Source: Xanthobacteraceae bacterium
Lineage (GTDB): Bacteria; Pseudomonadota; Alphaproteobacteria; Rhizobiales; Xanthobacteraceae
DNA length: 14,187 bases
Assembly (NCBI GenBank): GCA_030037185.1
Contig: JASHRR010001499.1
Span: 1-14,187, forward strand
Direction: 5' to 3'
The position numbers were made by a program, and so were the translations under genes. Every line of letters begins with the position of its first letter. Within the stretch, counting starts at the first letter, position 1. Of the stretch, positions 1 to 6,533 are shown piece by piece. Below the pieces are notes generated by a model that saw nothing but the letters and a program-made list of their open reading frames with translations, was not told the DNA's origin and ran no database searches.

Positions 1-1
1 A

Positions 2-246
2 TCTTGGGCGGGCTACACCATCAATATGTTCGAGTTTGAGTTTCCGACAGGGACAACAAGGGTAAAGGGCTGCAGCTTCTGTTTACGGTCGAGGATGAAG
101 GCCTGTTCACAATGCCCTGGTCGGCGTCCATACCTCATCGGCGTTCGTCAGACGAATGGGTCGAACATGTCTGTGCCGAGGACACGCGCGGAACCTACGT
201 CACCAAGGACAGCTCCGTCCCGCAGACGGACAAACCCGATTTTTGA
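2..246 (+). pseudogene. 3' end of an unidentified protein gene, frameshifted
   Basis: The gene enters from the left edge and ends at TGA 244-246. From base 2 the second frame reads SWAGYTINMFEFEFP; from base 46 the first frame continues with DRDNKGKGLQLLFTVEDEG and runs to a C-terminus ending TDKPDF. The two pieces join naturally (FEFEFP then DRDNKG) if one base is restored near 44-46, and the first frame has a stop at 37-39 just before the junction. So this looks like one coding sequence with a one-base deletion. The text is acidic and aromatic, without membrane segments. I do not recognise a named family and assign no function. It may be a decaying gene or a single sequencing error, because only about 80 codons are visible. 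It converges on the molybdenum hydroxylase operon. Confidence 0.5.
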
Positions 247-381
247 GGAAGGCGAGCACCAAAGATTATGGCCGCGAGCGCCTCAGCACTCCAGGCCAAT
301 TCACCGGATGTGAGTGGAAAGCCTCCTCCTTGGCGCGATGTGCAGCATGGGCGACAGCCCAATTCCTGCCCGTGAGCAACT

Positions 382-418
382 GCGCGGCGGCTTTCGGCGT
401 TCCTGCCGGACGCCGCGC
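382..418. terminator. Candidate hairpin between convergent genes
   Basis: GCGCGGCG at 382-389 pairs perfectly with CGCCGCGC at 411-418. A nested CGGC/GCCG stem lies at 395-398 and 405-408. It sits 18 bases past the stop of the minus-strand iron-sulfur subunit gene and about 135 bases past the end of the plus-strand gene. Neither side has a convincing T tract, so intrinsic termination is only a possibility. The rest of 247-435 shows nothing else. Confidence 0.3.
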
Positions 419-435
419 TTCAGCGCGTTCTTGTC

Positions 436-981
436 TCAGGTTTGAACTAGATCCGGCGATGCGAGAATCAAGTCGCGCATGGCCTGGTAATAGCGGAGAT
501 AGCCGGTGCAGCGGCAGATGTGGCCATCGAGCGCCTCTTCGATCCTTTTCTCGAGATCTTTCCGCGTCACGGGGGAGCGTTTCAGGTTTTCCATCAGAAC
601 CGTGGCGGCGTTGACGAAGCCCGGCGTGCAGTAACCGCATTGGAAGGCAAAGTGCTCGACGAAAGCCCGTTGCACCGGCGAGAGCCGCACAATATTGCCG
701 TGGGCGTCGCGCTCGGCATGCCCCTCGATCGTGCGTATCGATTTGCCTGCAAAATCATGGGCGCTGGTGATGCAGGTTTGAATTTCCTCCGAGCGCCCAT
801 CGGGATGATCGAGGATCACCGTGCAGGCGTGGCAGATGCCCTGGCCGCATCCGAGCCGCGTCCCGGTTAGGCCGAGATGCTCGCTCAGAAAGTCAAGCAT
901 CATCATCTCTTCGGAAACGGGGATGGGACCCGCCTGGCGGCCGTTGATGGTGAGCGAAAGGGGACGGGTCGCGATAGTCAT
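436..981 (-). CDS. [2Fe-2S] subunit of a xanthine dehydrogenase-family molybdenum hydroxylase
   Basis: The 181-residue protein is the electron-transfer subunit that passes electrons from the molybdenum site of the partner subunit to an external acceptor. The N-terminal ferredoxin-like domain has C45, C50, C53 and C70 (GCGQGICHAC and QTC). The C-terminal helical domain has QCGYC (C115, C118) and HICRC (C156, C158). All eight ligands for two [2Fe-2S] clusters are therefore present, and the length is normal for the family (about 150-180). The start is ATG 981-979: it overlaps the TGA of the molybdopterin-subunit gene as ATGA and has GGGGAGA about 6 bases upstream. The open frame extends upstream to 1206 but is only antisense to that gene. 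No Tat signal is visible here, so export would be by hitch-hiking on the partner's signal. The substrate class (isoquinoline, nicotinate, aldehyde or other) cannot be fixed from this subunit. Confidence 0.93.
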   Translation of the reverse strand: MTIATRPLSLTINGRQAGPIPVSEEMMMLDFLSEHLGLTGTRLGCGQGICHACTVILDHPDGRSEEIQTCITSAHDFAGKSIRTIEGHAERDAHGNIVRLSPVQRAFVEHFAFQCGYCTPGFVNAATVLMENLKRSPVTRKDLEKRIEEALDGHICRCTGYLRYYQAMRDLILASPDLVQT

Positions 982-3800
982 GCTCGGTCTCCCCGGATCT
1001 TTTCGGCGGTAATCGGCAACTCGTAAAAGCGCCTGCCGATCGCATCGGCGACGGCGTTGGCTATCGCCGGAGTCATTGCGATCATAACCAGTTCGCCGAT
1101 GCCTTTGGGCGGGTCCTCCGGTGAGCGCGCCGGCAGAACCTCCATGGTCTGGTTCCAGACCGCCACCTCGGAAGCGCGCGGCAGGTGATAGCGGTCCCAG
1201 TTCCAAGTGCCGTTGCCGGGTCCGTCCTCATAAAGCGGCAGGTATTCATAGAGCGCGTGACCGATTCCCATGGCCAGCGCGCCTTGCACCTGGCACGAGA
1301 CGAGCTGCGGTACGACTTGGTTGCCGCATTCCAGGATCGTGTGGTGCGAGAGCACTTCGACGTTTCCGGTCGCAGGATTGACGGCGATCTCGATGAGATT
1401 GGCGATCGAGCTTTGATGCGTAAGGCCGAGAACCTCGCGCAGACTTGGATATTTTACCGACGAACGGGCAATGAAATGGAAGCCGCCCGAGATCATGAGC
1501 TCCTTGCGGCTCGCCGCCGCGCGGTCGCCATACTGGACCGCCAGACCGTCGATCGGAAGCCGCGTTCTTCCGGCTCCAGGAATGTCGAACTCAGCTTCGG
1601 CCCAGCCGCCGCGATTGCGATTGAAGGTGTGTACGGCGATCCCGGTAATGAGCCCCATTTCATGGGCTTTGGCCGCGACCGCTTCGAGAGGCAAGGACTC
1701 CAGCCCCGGGGCGCCGAGCCTGCCGCCGTCCACCGTCCGCTCCTCGTATCGGGCAAGGGATGCCTTGCCGCCATTGCGCTCCCAGATCGCGAGCGCCGCC
1801 GGCCACAGACCGAACCGCAATAACGCCTGCGCCGCTTGGCGCGTCGAGTGGCCGTAATAGTAGGCGCCATTCGAGGCGGCGACGTTCGAGCTGAAACTCG
1901 GCGTCCAGCGCGGGTCGCGCTTGAGCTCGTCCTCCCTTTCCTGCGGTGTCGTTAACGGCTTCTCGCTTGAGGTCAGAGGCATTTCCGGCCAGTCGACGAT
2001 GCCGAAAAAGGTATGATCCGGCGCGCGGCCGAGGATGTTGGCGGCCATGACGGCCTGCGCCATGGTCGTGCCGGCGCCGATCTCGTTGGCGATGTGGCGC
2101 AGCGTGATTTGGCCCTTCGCATCGATAGTGATGGAAGCGACGCCGGCTTCCGCACCGGTGCCGAAGCCGCGTTGCGCTTGGGCGAATCCGACGCCGTATT
2201 TCTTGCCAGGATTATCGGCTTCGAATCGCGCCTTGCGTGCCTTGCGACCAGCCCAAAGGGGATGGGCCTGAGCCTTGCGCAGGATTTCCTCGTTGCGCAG
2301 GGCAGGGACGTCCGCCGGCATGTTTTTCGTGCCGAGCGTCGCGATATTGTGCAGGCGCAACTCGATCGGATCGATGCCCAGCAGCTCGGCCGCCTCATCG
2401 ACGAGCATCTCCGTCGCGGCAAGCGTCTGCACCGAGCCATAGCCGCGCGTTGCGCCCGATTCCGGCGCACGCGAGGCCAGGGCTGCGGTGATGACGTCGC
2501 TCTTCGGGAAATAGTAGAATGATTGCGCCGATCGCGCGCCGGCGAAGCCGACATTCATCGACACGCCAGGTCGACCGCCGCCGTCGTTCTTGAACTCGGC
2601 CTTGAATATCTTGAACTTCCCGGTCTTCCTGTCGGCAACCAGGGTGTCCTTCATCCAGAAGGCATGGCGTTTGATTCCGAACTGGAACTGCTCGAAACGA
2701 TCATTCGCAAGACGCACGGGCAGGCCATCGCCGTAGAGACCGGCGACCAAGCAATAATAGGCAAAAGCCGCGCGTTCCTTCGCGCCGTAGCCGACCGTGT
2801 AGGGAACCTGCAGGTCGAACTTCTTGGTCTTCCCAAGGCCGATCCTGGTTTTTGACAGCATTTCCGCGGCGCCGAGCGCGACCTCGTAAGGTGACTGGGT
2901 CGCCAGCATCATGTGGAGGACGCCCGTTATCGAATCGTACCAGGCATTGCCATTGTCGGCCTCTAATGCCGATGCATCGATGGATTGCGAGAAATAATCT
3001 CGGGCGACAACCAGGGTTCCCTCGCCGGCGGCCGCGATGTCGCGCTCGATAGCGGCGGCGGCAGCGATGCCTTGGGCCGGCGGCGGACCGTTCGGATCGG
3101 GGGTGGGCCAGACCATCGTGTCGCCATCGAACTTGCCGAAAATCGTCGTATCGAGGTGGGGCGCGTAACGGCCCTCGGGATCGGGTTGTTCGCTCTGGAT
3201 ACGGACGTAGCGTGCGGCGCCATAGTGCGGCGGCACCTTCGGGCCGGTATAGGTGCCGTAGCGCACGATCTCGTCATTGAAGCGCGCGCGTCGCTTGGCG
3301 GCATCGAAGCGCTCAAAATCGCGGTAGATGAGCAGCGCGACCGGATGCCCAAGCATCGGCGGCGTGCGGCCCTTCGCGACGAGGACGACCTCGCCATAAG
3401 AAGCTTGGTCCGGCATCGCTAGGCGGTCCCGTTCGAGGTCTTCGGCGAGCACGATACGGTCCGGCTGCAGCTCGCTGCCGAGGCTTGCGAGGTTGATGCC
3501 TTCGAAGATTCGATCCGCCTTGGCGGCATGGATCAGGAACGCATGACTCTGCTGGTTCGGCCAGCCGGCGATGTCGGCGGCGCGAAAATCGCGAGTGAAG
3601 GTCTTCTGGCCGGTGACCTTGGCGATCGCATCCAACCGGTATTTCGGTTTGCCGTCAGCGCCCATCCAGTCGCGCGCGAGCGCGTCCGCGCCATCGAGGC
3701 TTTGCGCGCCCGCTCCCGGCGCGATAAGGTCGATCCTGATGGCAACGCCGGCGATCGCAGTGGTCTTGATGAAATCACGACGCGACAACAGAGTTCCCAT
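978..3800 (-). CDS. Tat-exported molybdopterin subunit of a xanthine dehydrogenase-family hydroxylase
   Basis: This 940-residue catalytic subunit should hydroxylate an aldehyde or N-heterocycle with water as oxygen donor, using a molybdopterin-dinucleotide cofactor. The N-terminus carries a twin-arginine motif (SRRDFIK, residues 6-12) and a hydrophobic stretch ending near PGAGAQS, so the enzyme should be periplasmic. Family landmarks include RGYGSVQ near 452-458, QGALAMGIG near 839-847 and GIGEL at 900-904, where E903 matches the catalytic Glu. It is longer than many relatives (about 750-800 in IorB-like proteins), with extra sequence around 615-755. The start is ATG 3800 (GGGAGG 7 bases upstream) or the adjacent ATG 3803 (4 bases); the frame stays open to 3869 but without that site. 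It is co-transcribed with the iron-sulfur subunit and overlaps it by 4 bases. The absence of a FAD gene suggests a cytochrome or other periplasmic acceptor. The substrate is unknown. Confidence 0.9.
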   Translation of the reverse strand: MGTLLSRRDFIKTTAIAGVAIRIDLIAPGAGAQSLDGADALARDWMGADGKPKYRLDAIAKVTGQKTFTRDFRAADIAGWPNQQSHAFLIHAAKADRIFEGINLASLGSELQPDRIVLAEDLERDRLAMPDQASYGEVVLVAKGRTPPMLGHPVALLIYRDFERFDAAKRRARFNDEIVRYGTYTGPKVPPHYGAARYVRIQSEQPDPEGRYAPHLDTTIFGKFDGDTMVWPTPDPNGPPPAQGIAAAAAIERDIAAAGEGTLVVARDYFSQSIDASALEADNGNAWYDSITGVLHMMLATQSPYEVALGAAEMLSKTRIGLGKTKKFDLQVPYTVGYGAKERAAFAYYCLVAGLYGDGLPVRLANDRFEQFQFGIKRHAFWMKDTLVADRKTGKFKIFKAEFKNDGGGRPGVSMNVGFAGARSAQSFYYFPKSDVITAALASRAPESGATRGYGSVQTLAATEMLVDEAAELLGIDPIELRLHNIATLGTKNMPADVPALRNEEILRKAQAHPLWAGRKARKARFEADNPGKKYGVGFAQAQRGFGTGAEAGVASITIDAKGQITLRHIANEIGAGTTMAQAVMAANILGRAPDHTFFGIVDWPEMPLTSSEKPLTTPQEREDELKRDPRWTPSFSSNVAASNGAYYYGHSTRQAAQALLRFGLWPAALAIWERNGGKASLARYEERTVDGGRLGAPGLESLPLEAVAAKAHEMGLITGIAVHTFNRNRGGWAEAEFDIPGAGRTRLPIDGLAVQYGDRAAASRKELMISGGFHFIARSSVKYPSLREVLGLTHQSSIANLIEIAVNPATGNVEVLSHHTILECGNQVVPQLVSCQVQGALAMGIGHALYEYLPLYEDGPGNGTWNWDRYHLPRASEVAVWNQTMEVLPARSPEDPPKGIGELVMIAMTPAIANAVADAIGRRFYELPITAEKIRGDRA

Positions 3801-3807
3801 CATCCAT

Positions 3808-3813
3808 CCTCCC
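3808..3813 (-). promoter_or_regulatory. Ribosome binding site deciding the molybdopterin-subunit start
   Basis: GGGAGG on the minus strand lies 7 bases before ATG 3800 and 4 bases before ATG 3803. It favours these over the more distant in-frame ATG at 3869, and the Tat motif then falls at its usual place near residue 7. Confidence 0.6.
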
Positions 3814-4030
3814 GATTGCGCCCGGTGTTCGCGTCCAGGGCCCGCCGCCTCAAGCGCTTCCAGCATCAAGCTCTGCGGAAAAAGCTGGTTCGTGGCTTAC
3901 GCCCTGAGAGCCATTGCGGAGTGTGCCTTTCATCTCGGTGCAATGCAATATGTGTCGGCTGTCGACTGTTCCAGCAATAAAAGAAAGAAGGACATCACGA
4001 TGGGAACGAGTTTCTATTTGCCGCAATAAG
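3814..4030. other. Region upstream of the hydroxylase operon, no intact gene
   Basis: This stretch should hold the promoter of the minus-strand hydroxylase operon, but I see no convincing -35/-10 pair or -24/-12 element. On the plus strand, AAGGA near 3988 precedes a nine-codon reading frame (ATG 4001, product MGTSFYLPQ, then TAA). This could be the broken front of the stress-protein remnant that follows. Confidence 0.3.
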
Positions 4031-4150
4031 AGTGGTGTAGCGGACAGTATGGGGCCAGCCGTTGAGGCACTCATTGCGGAAGCGCACAAGCAGAAGGCCG
4101 ATCTCATCCTCAAGGGAGGATATGGCCATTCCCGATTGCGCGAATGGTTG
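4031..4150 (+). pseudogene. Universal stress protein (UspA family) fragment
   Basis: The plus-strand frame beginning at 4031 reads SGVADSMGPAVEALIAEAHK, then QKADLILKGGYGHSRLREW. This matches the C-terminal half of UspA-domain proteins, where ADLIVMGGYGHSRLREW followed by FGG-TR is typical and binds the nucleotide phosphates. Only about 40 codons remain. The N-terminal half is missing (a stop at 4028-4030 in another frame follows a nine-codon start), and after REW the expected FGGVTR is replaced by unrelated sequence. I read it as a fragment truncated on both sides, not a working gene. The open frame around it (3914-4237) has no good ribosome binding site of its own. Confidence 0.6.
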
Positions 4151-4201
4151 CCGCCATTACGTTCTTACGGAACTTGGAAAATTCTCAAAACCAATCGACT
4201 G

Positions 4202-4225
4202 AATCGACCGATTTTCGGTCGGATT
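4202..4225. repeat. Short inverted repeat with a tight loop
   Basis: CGACCGA (4205-4211) and TCGGTCG (4215-4221) form a 7-bp stem with a 3-base loop. AAT and ATT extend it to 10 bp around one bulged G at 4222. It lies between the stress-protein fragment and the maturase fragment. No T tract follows on either strand, so a terminator role is unproven. Confidence 0.35.
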
Positions 4226-4235
4226 GAGGTGCCAT

Positions 4236-4352
4236 AAAAAGAAATTCCTGGGCCTCGTTTTCACCTGCGGGCGCTCGCGTATGGGCAAGTTCCTTCTCAA
4301 ATGGAAATCCCTGCGCGATCGCAGGCGGGCAACGCTCGCAGATATAAAAAAG
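4236..4352 (+). pseudogene. Group II intron reverse transcriptase/maturase fragment, part 1
   Basis: The frame reads KKKFLGLVFTCGRSRMGKF, LLKWKSLRDRRRATLADIKK up to the edge of the insertion sequence. This matches the end of the RT region and start of the maturase (GIIM) domain of bacterial group II intron proteins, where FLGFTHICGKTRKGKFLIKRK is typical. It ends on a codon boundary at 4352, and part 2 resumes in frame at 5785 once the IS and one target copy are removed. The upstream RT domain is absent: a TGA at 4200-4202 lies just before this frame, and the catalytic YADD motif is not found nearby. So it is a 3' relic that was already broken, then hit by the IS. I cannot see the intron RNA domains V and VI. 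Confidence 0.62.
4345..4352. repeat. Target site duplication, left copy
   Basis: TAAAAAAG directly abuts the left inverted repeat and is repeated exactly at 5777-5784. Eight bases is the usual duplication for ISL3-family elements. Confidence 0.9.
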
Positions 4353-4395
4353 GGGTCTTCGCGGATTCGTGTGGGTGCTTTTCTGACAAAAACAG
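4353..4395. repeat. Left terminal inverted repeat of the ISL3 element
   Basis: It begins GGGTCTTCGCGG and ends GACAAAAACAG. It is an exact reverse complement of 5734-5776 and lies just beyond the transposase's original stop at 4402-4404. Confidence 0.92.
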
Positions 4396-4401
4396 GGGCT
4401 G

Positions 4402-5624
4402 TCAGAGCATCGGCAGCATGCAAGTGAGAACCTTGAGGCGAAGGTACTCTTCGTCGCGCAAGCCGTAGGCGCGTCGTTGGATGATTCGGATTTTGTTGTT
4501 GAGCCCCTCGACGAAGCCAAGCGAGACTTTGTTCTCTGGCTTGCAAAGGCGGCGATGCCGGCCCAATGGCTATCGATCATGTCGGCGAACTTTTCGTAAG
4601 GCTTCAGCCTCTGCCACTTGAGCGACGCCCGCCAGTTGTCGAAGAAGCGCCGCGCCCAAGCTTCGTGCTTGTAACTCCAAAGCTGATCGAAGGACTCCTT
4701 GAGCAGATAGGCGGTGTTGAGACGCTTGTTGGCCCGCAGCAAAGTCCGCAACGCTTGTCGGCCTTCCAAGGTGAGGTTCTCTCCGCGCGACAGCAGCGTG
4801 TATTTCTGGCCCTTGATGAAGCGTCTGTCCTTTCCCGACAGGCGCGCATACTCGCTCTTGCGGATCTTGTGGAGGGCTTCGCCCAAGTGGCGGATGACAT
4901 GGAACTTGTCGAACAAGATCGCGGCCTGCGGGGCGTAGGTGTTGGTAGCGTTGCGAAACGGCTTCCACATGTCCATCACGGCGAGCCGGATGCGCGCGCA
5001 TTTCCGTTCACCAAGCCATTGATAAAATTGGGACATGCTGGCTTCTGAGCGATCGGTGCCGCCGAACCAGATCGCACGTCTGCGCACAAGATCGCTGACC
5101 ACGATCCGGTAGTCGTGACCCTCGCCGACCGAGATTTCGTCGATGCCGATCGCCATCGGTGAAGGCGTCCCCGCCTTCTCCAACTGGGCGCGCATGTACT
5201 GCTTGTCCAGTTCCTTTACGCTGTGCCAATCCAGCTTCAGCTCCGCGGCGATATCGCGGATCGGCGTGCTGCGGCAGCGGCGGCCGACGTAAAACGCAAA
5301 CCGCTTGGTGTAGTGCGGGTTGTCCGCCAGAAATTCCAGACGCTCGCTCTTCACCTTGCCGCACTGACGGCATCTGACACGCCGTACCTCGAACTCCAGA
5401 TATATCCGCAGATCGCCGGCCCCAAGATCTCGAACACGCCGGACCTTTCGATCGTACCAGCCGGACTGCTGTCGTCCACACGTACCGCACGTCGTTTTTT
5501 TGAGCGCCGAACGAGCGACCACCCGCGCATACGGATCGCCGAATACGCCGCGTAGGTCATCGACGGGGCGAAAGCCTGGAAACCCATATGCATCCCGCAA
5601 CCGCCGCTTTTTTGAGGTGACCAT
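4402..5624 (-). pseudogene. ISL3-family transposase, frameshifted near its C-terminus
   Basis: The start is ATG 5624 with GGAGG 6 bases upstream. The N-terminus has a zinc-finger pattern C46-x2-C49 and C85-x2-C88 (CGTC, CRQC), then a helix-turn-helix region near 115-145. The DDE domain shows IDE (D162) and LFDKFHV (D239). At 4545-4547, GCC TTT GCA has lost one base. In the original frame it should continue CKPENKV, then GFVEGLNNKIR (catalytic Glu near residue 373) and YGLRDEEYLRLKVL, to TGA 4404-4402, giving about 407 residues. As it stands the ribosome misses that Glu and reads on through the left repeat into flanking DNA, stopping at 4185. The longer start at 5687 is a TTG without a clear ribosome site. 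The product is probably inactive. A programmed -1 shift is less likely, since no in-frame slippery heptamer is visible. Confidence 0.88.
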
Positions 5625-5630
5625 GGTCAG

Positions 5631-5635
5631 CCTCC
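5631..5635 (-). promoter_or_regulatory. Ribosome binding site of the transposase
   Basis: GGAGG on the minus strand lies 6 bases before ATG 5624. It decides this start over the upstream in-frame TTG at 5687. Confidence 0.65.
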
Positions 5636-5733
5636 GACGAAGCTCTCCGCCCCGCCGAACGCATTCCTGATTCGCGAGTAGATTCAAAGAACTGATGTAA
5701 TCTCAAAAAGCAGCTATCCACGGGTCTTTCTTG

Positions 5734-5776
5734 CTGTTTTTGTCAGAAAAGCACCCACACGAATCCGCGAAGACCC
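5734..5776. repeat. Right terminal inverted repeat of the ISL3 element
   Basis: A perfect 43-base reverse complement of 4353-4395. The transposase start lies about 110 bases inside it, leaving room for its promoter. Confidence 0.92.
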
Positions 5777-5784
5777 TAAAAAAG
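5777..5784. repeat. Target site duplication, right copy
   Basis: TAAAAAAG, identical to 4345-4352. Collapsing the two copies restores the interrupted maturase frame. Confidence 0.9.
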
Positions 5785-5851
5785 GAACTGCGACAACGGA
5801 TGCACCAGCCTGCACCCGAACAAGGGATGGCTGGCACAAGTCGTGACGGGA
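5785..5851 (+). pseudogene. Group II intron reverse transcriptase/maturase fragment, part 2
   Basis: Following the left fragment's last codon (Lys at 4350-4352), the frame resumes as ELRQRMHQPAPEQG. This is a close match to the ELRRRMHQPIPEQG segment of group II intron maturase domains. It then needs about two restored bases near 5827 to continue WLAQVVTG (5828-5851), again as in the family (WLKQVVTG-type). Beyond that the match fades. Weak echoes such as GNGTHWDSI in the same frame, up to a TGA near 5930, may be the later TTWERI segment after an internal deletion. The fragment is non-functional. Its continuity with part 1 across the IS is the main evidence for both. Confidence 0.6.
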
Positions 5852-5860
5852 AGTCGTAGC

Positions 5861-6074
5861 ACCTCAATACGACCTGTGACGTCGGGGAACGGGACTCACT
5901 GGGACTCGATCGAGGGAAGTGGGGTGTCATGAGGAGAGAACCGTTGACGAGAAACACGGGAGAGGCAGACTTATCTGGTGCCGGCAGGAATCATCTATGG
6001 GCCTCTCTGGACTCCCATATCGCCTGATCTCCTGGCCAGTGGCCCCAACTCGCCAGCGACGGCTTGCAGCACAC
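5861..6074. other. Unassigned remnant sequence
   Basis: No credible gene. A 33-codon plus-strand frame (ATG 5929 to TGA near 6030) has a purine-rich leader but no recognisable family and is probably chance. The stretch lies between the end of the maturase fragment and the thioredoxin-reductase fragment and may be further eroded intron or joining sequence. Confidence 0.3.
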
Positions 6075-6373
6075 GCCATCTCTTTCAAGATCACTGATCG
6101 CGGCGCGCGTCACCACTTCCACACTGTCGAGGGCATGGATGCGCTCGACAAGTAGCGCGACATCGTCCCCGCGAGATCGGCACGGCGCACCAGCATGCCG
6201 ACTTTGACACCTTGGCTACCTAAATAGACAGCAGTCTGACCGGCCGAATTGCCTGCAGCGACCAATGCCAATTCCTGATTGGTGCGCAACTTTGCTTCTA
6301 TCGGCGACGCCAAGTAGGGCACGCTTGACGATTCGAAGGTTTCGAGGCTTCCGACATCGCGCCGACGCGTCGC
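6075..6373 (-). pseudogene. Thioredoxin-reductase-like flavoprotein fragment, frameshifted
   Basis: The minus-strand frame from 6373 reads ATRRRDVGSLETFE, SSSVPYLASPIEAKL, ELALVAAGNSAGQTAVYL, VGMLVRRADLAGTMSRYL. This follows the NAD(P)H-binding half of TrxB-like FAD oxidoreductases, in which GAGNSAGQAAVYL is the nucleotide-binding turn and MSRYLVERI follows. At 6152 one base is missing: the next frame carries on as LVERIHALDSVEVVTRAAIS, DLERDG to about 6075, where similarity stops abruptly. Both the N-terminal FAD domain and the C-terminal part are absent, so this is a central fragment of a dead gene. In this superfamily in rhizobia, related proteins sometimes carry a cyclic-nucleotide-binding domain, but none is visible here. 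Its right end abuts the regulatory region of the transport operon. Confidence 0.68.
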
Positions 6374-6413
6374 GGATGCGCTGGATATTCTCGCCCTTCG
6401 CGGCATTCCTGAG

Positions 6414-6437
6414 CGCGTTGCTTCTGGGCGCAACGCG
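6414..6437. promoter_or_regulatory. Candidate activator site, inverted repeat CGCGTTGC-N8-GCAACGCG
   Basis: Two perfect 8-base arms (6414-6421 and 6430-6437) with an 8-base spacer are centred about 136 bases upstream of the start of transcription predicted from the sigma-54 element. That is where enhancer-binding activators of sigma-54 promoters usually bind. It is not an NifA site (TGT-N10-ACA) and does not fit an NtrC site. Between it and the promoter, GATCAAATCTTTT (from 6451) resembles an IHF site with two mismatches. The identity of the activator is unknown, and GC-rich palindromes also arise by chance. Confidence 0.4.
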
Positions 6438-6533
6438 GAGTGCCGCGAGCGATCAAATCTTTTGCAATTGCTGAATCAAAAGTCGTTTTCGAAGAGTCAA
6501 AACGCTCTTGGCTACCCGACCTCCGGCCGACGG

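Larger units (their letters stand above)
4353..5776 (-). mobile_element. ISL3-family insertion sequence, complete ends
   Basis: This 1,424-bp element is bounded by 43-bp inverted repeats that are perfect over 4353-4395 and 5734-5776. Both repeats start GGGTCTTC and end ACAAAAACAG when read inward. It is flanked by identical 8-bp copies of TAAAAAAG. It carries one transposase gene on the minus strand with zinc-finger and DDE features of ISL3. Identical ends and target copies point to a recent insertion, yet the transposase is frameshifted, so movement may have been in trans or the mutation came later. It lies inside a group II intron maturase relic. I cannot name the specific IS. Confidence 0.93.

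Noticed and set aside
4185..4401. C-terminal tail of the 500-codon transposase frame as genuine protein
   Set aside because: It is an out-of-frame reading of the transposase end, the inverted repeat and host DNA; the correct end is in the shifted frame at 4402.
4540..4550. Programmed -1 frameshifting in the transposase
   Set aside because: No in-frame X XXY YYZ slippery heptamer or downstream structure is evident, and the family normally has a single uninterrupted frame.
5805..5834. CCAGCC...GGCTGG inverted repeat as a functional hairpin
   Set aside because: The 6-base arms with an 18-base spacer fall inside the maturase fragment and are easily chance in GC-rich DNA.
6380..6530. NifA upstream activator site for the sigma-54 promoter
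   Set aside because: No TGT-N10-ACA was found in the region, so control by NifA is not supported.
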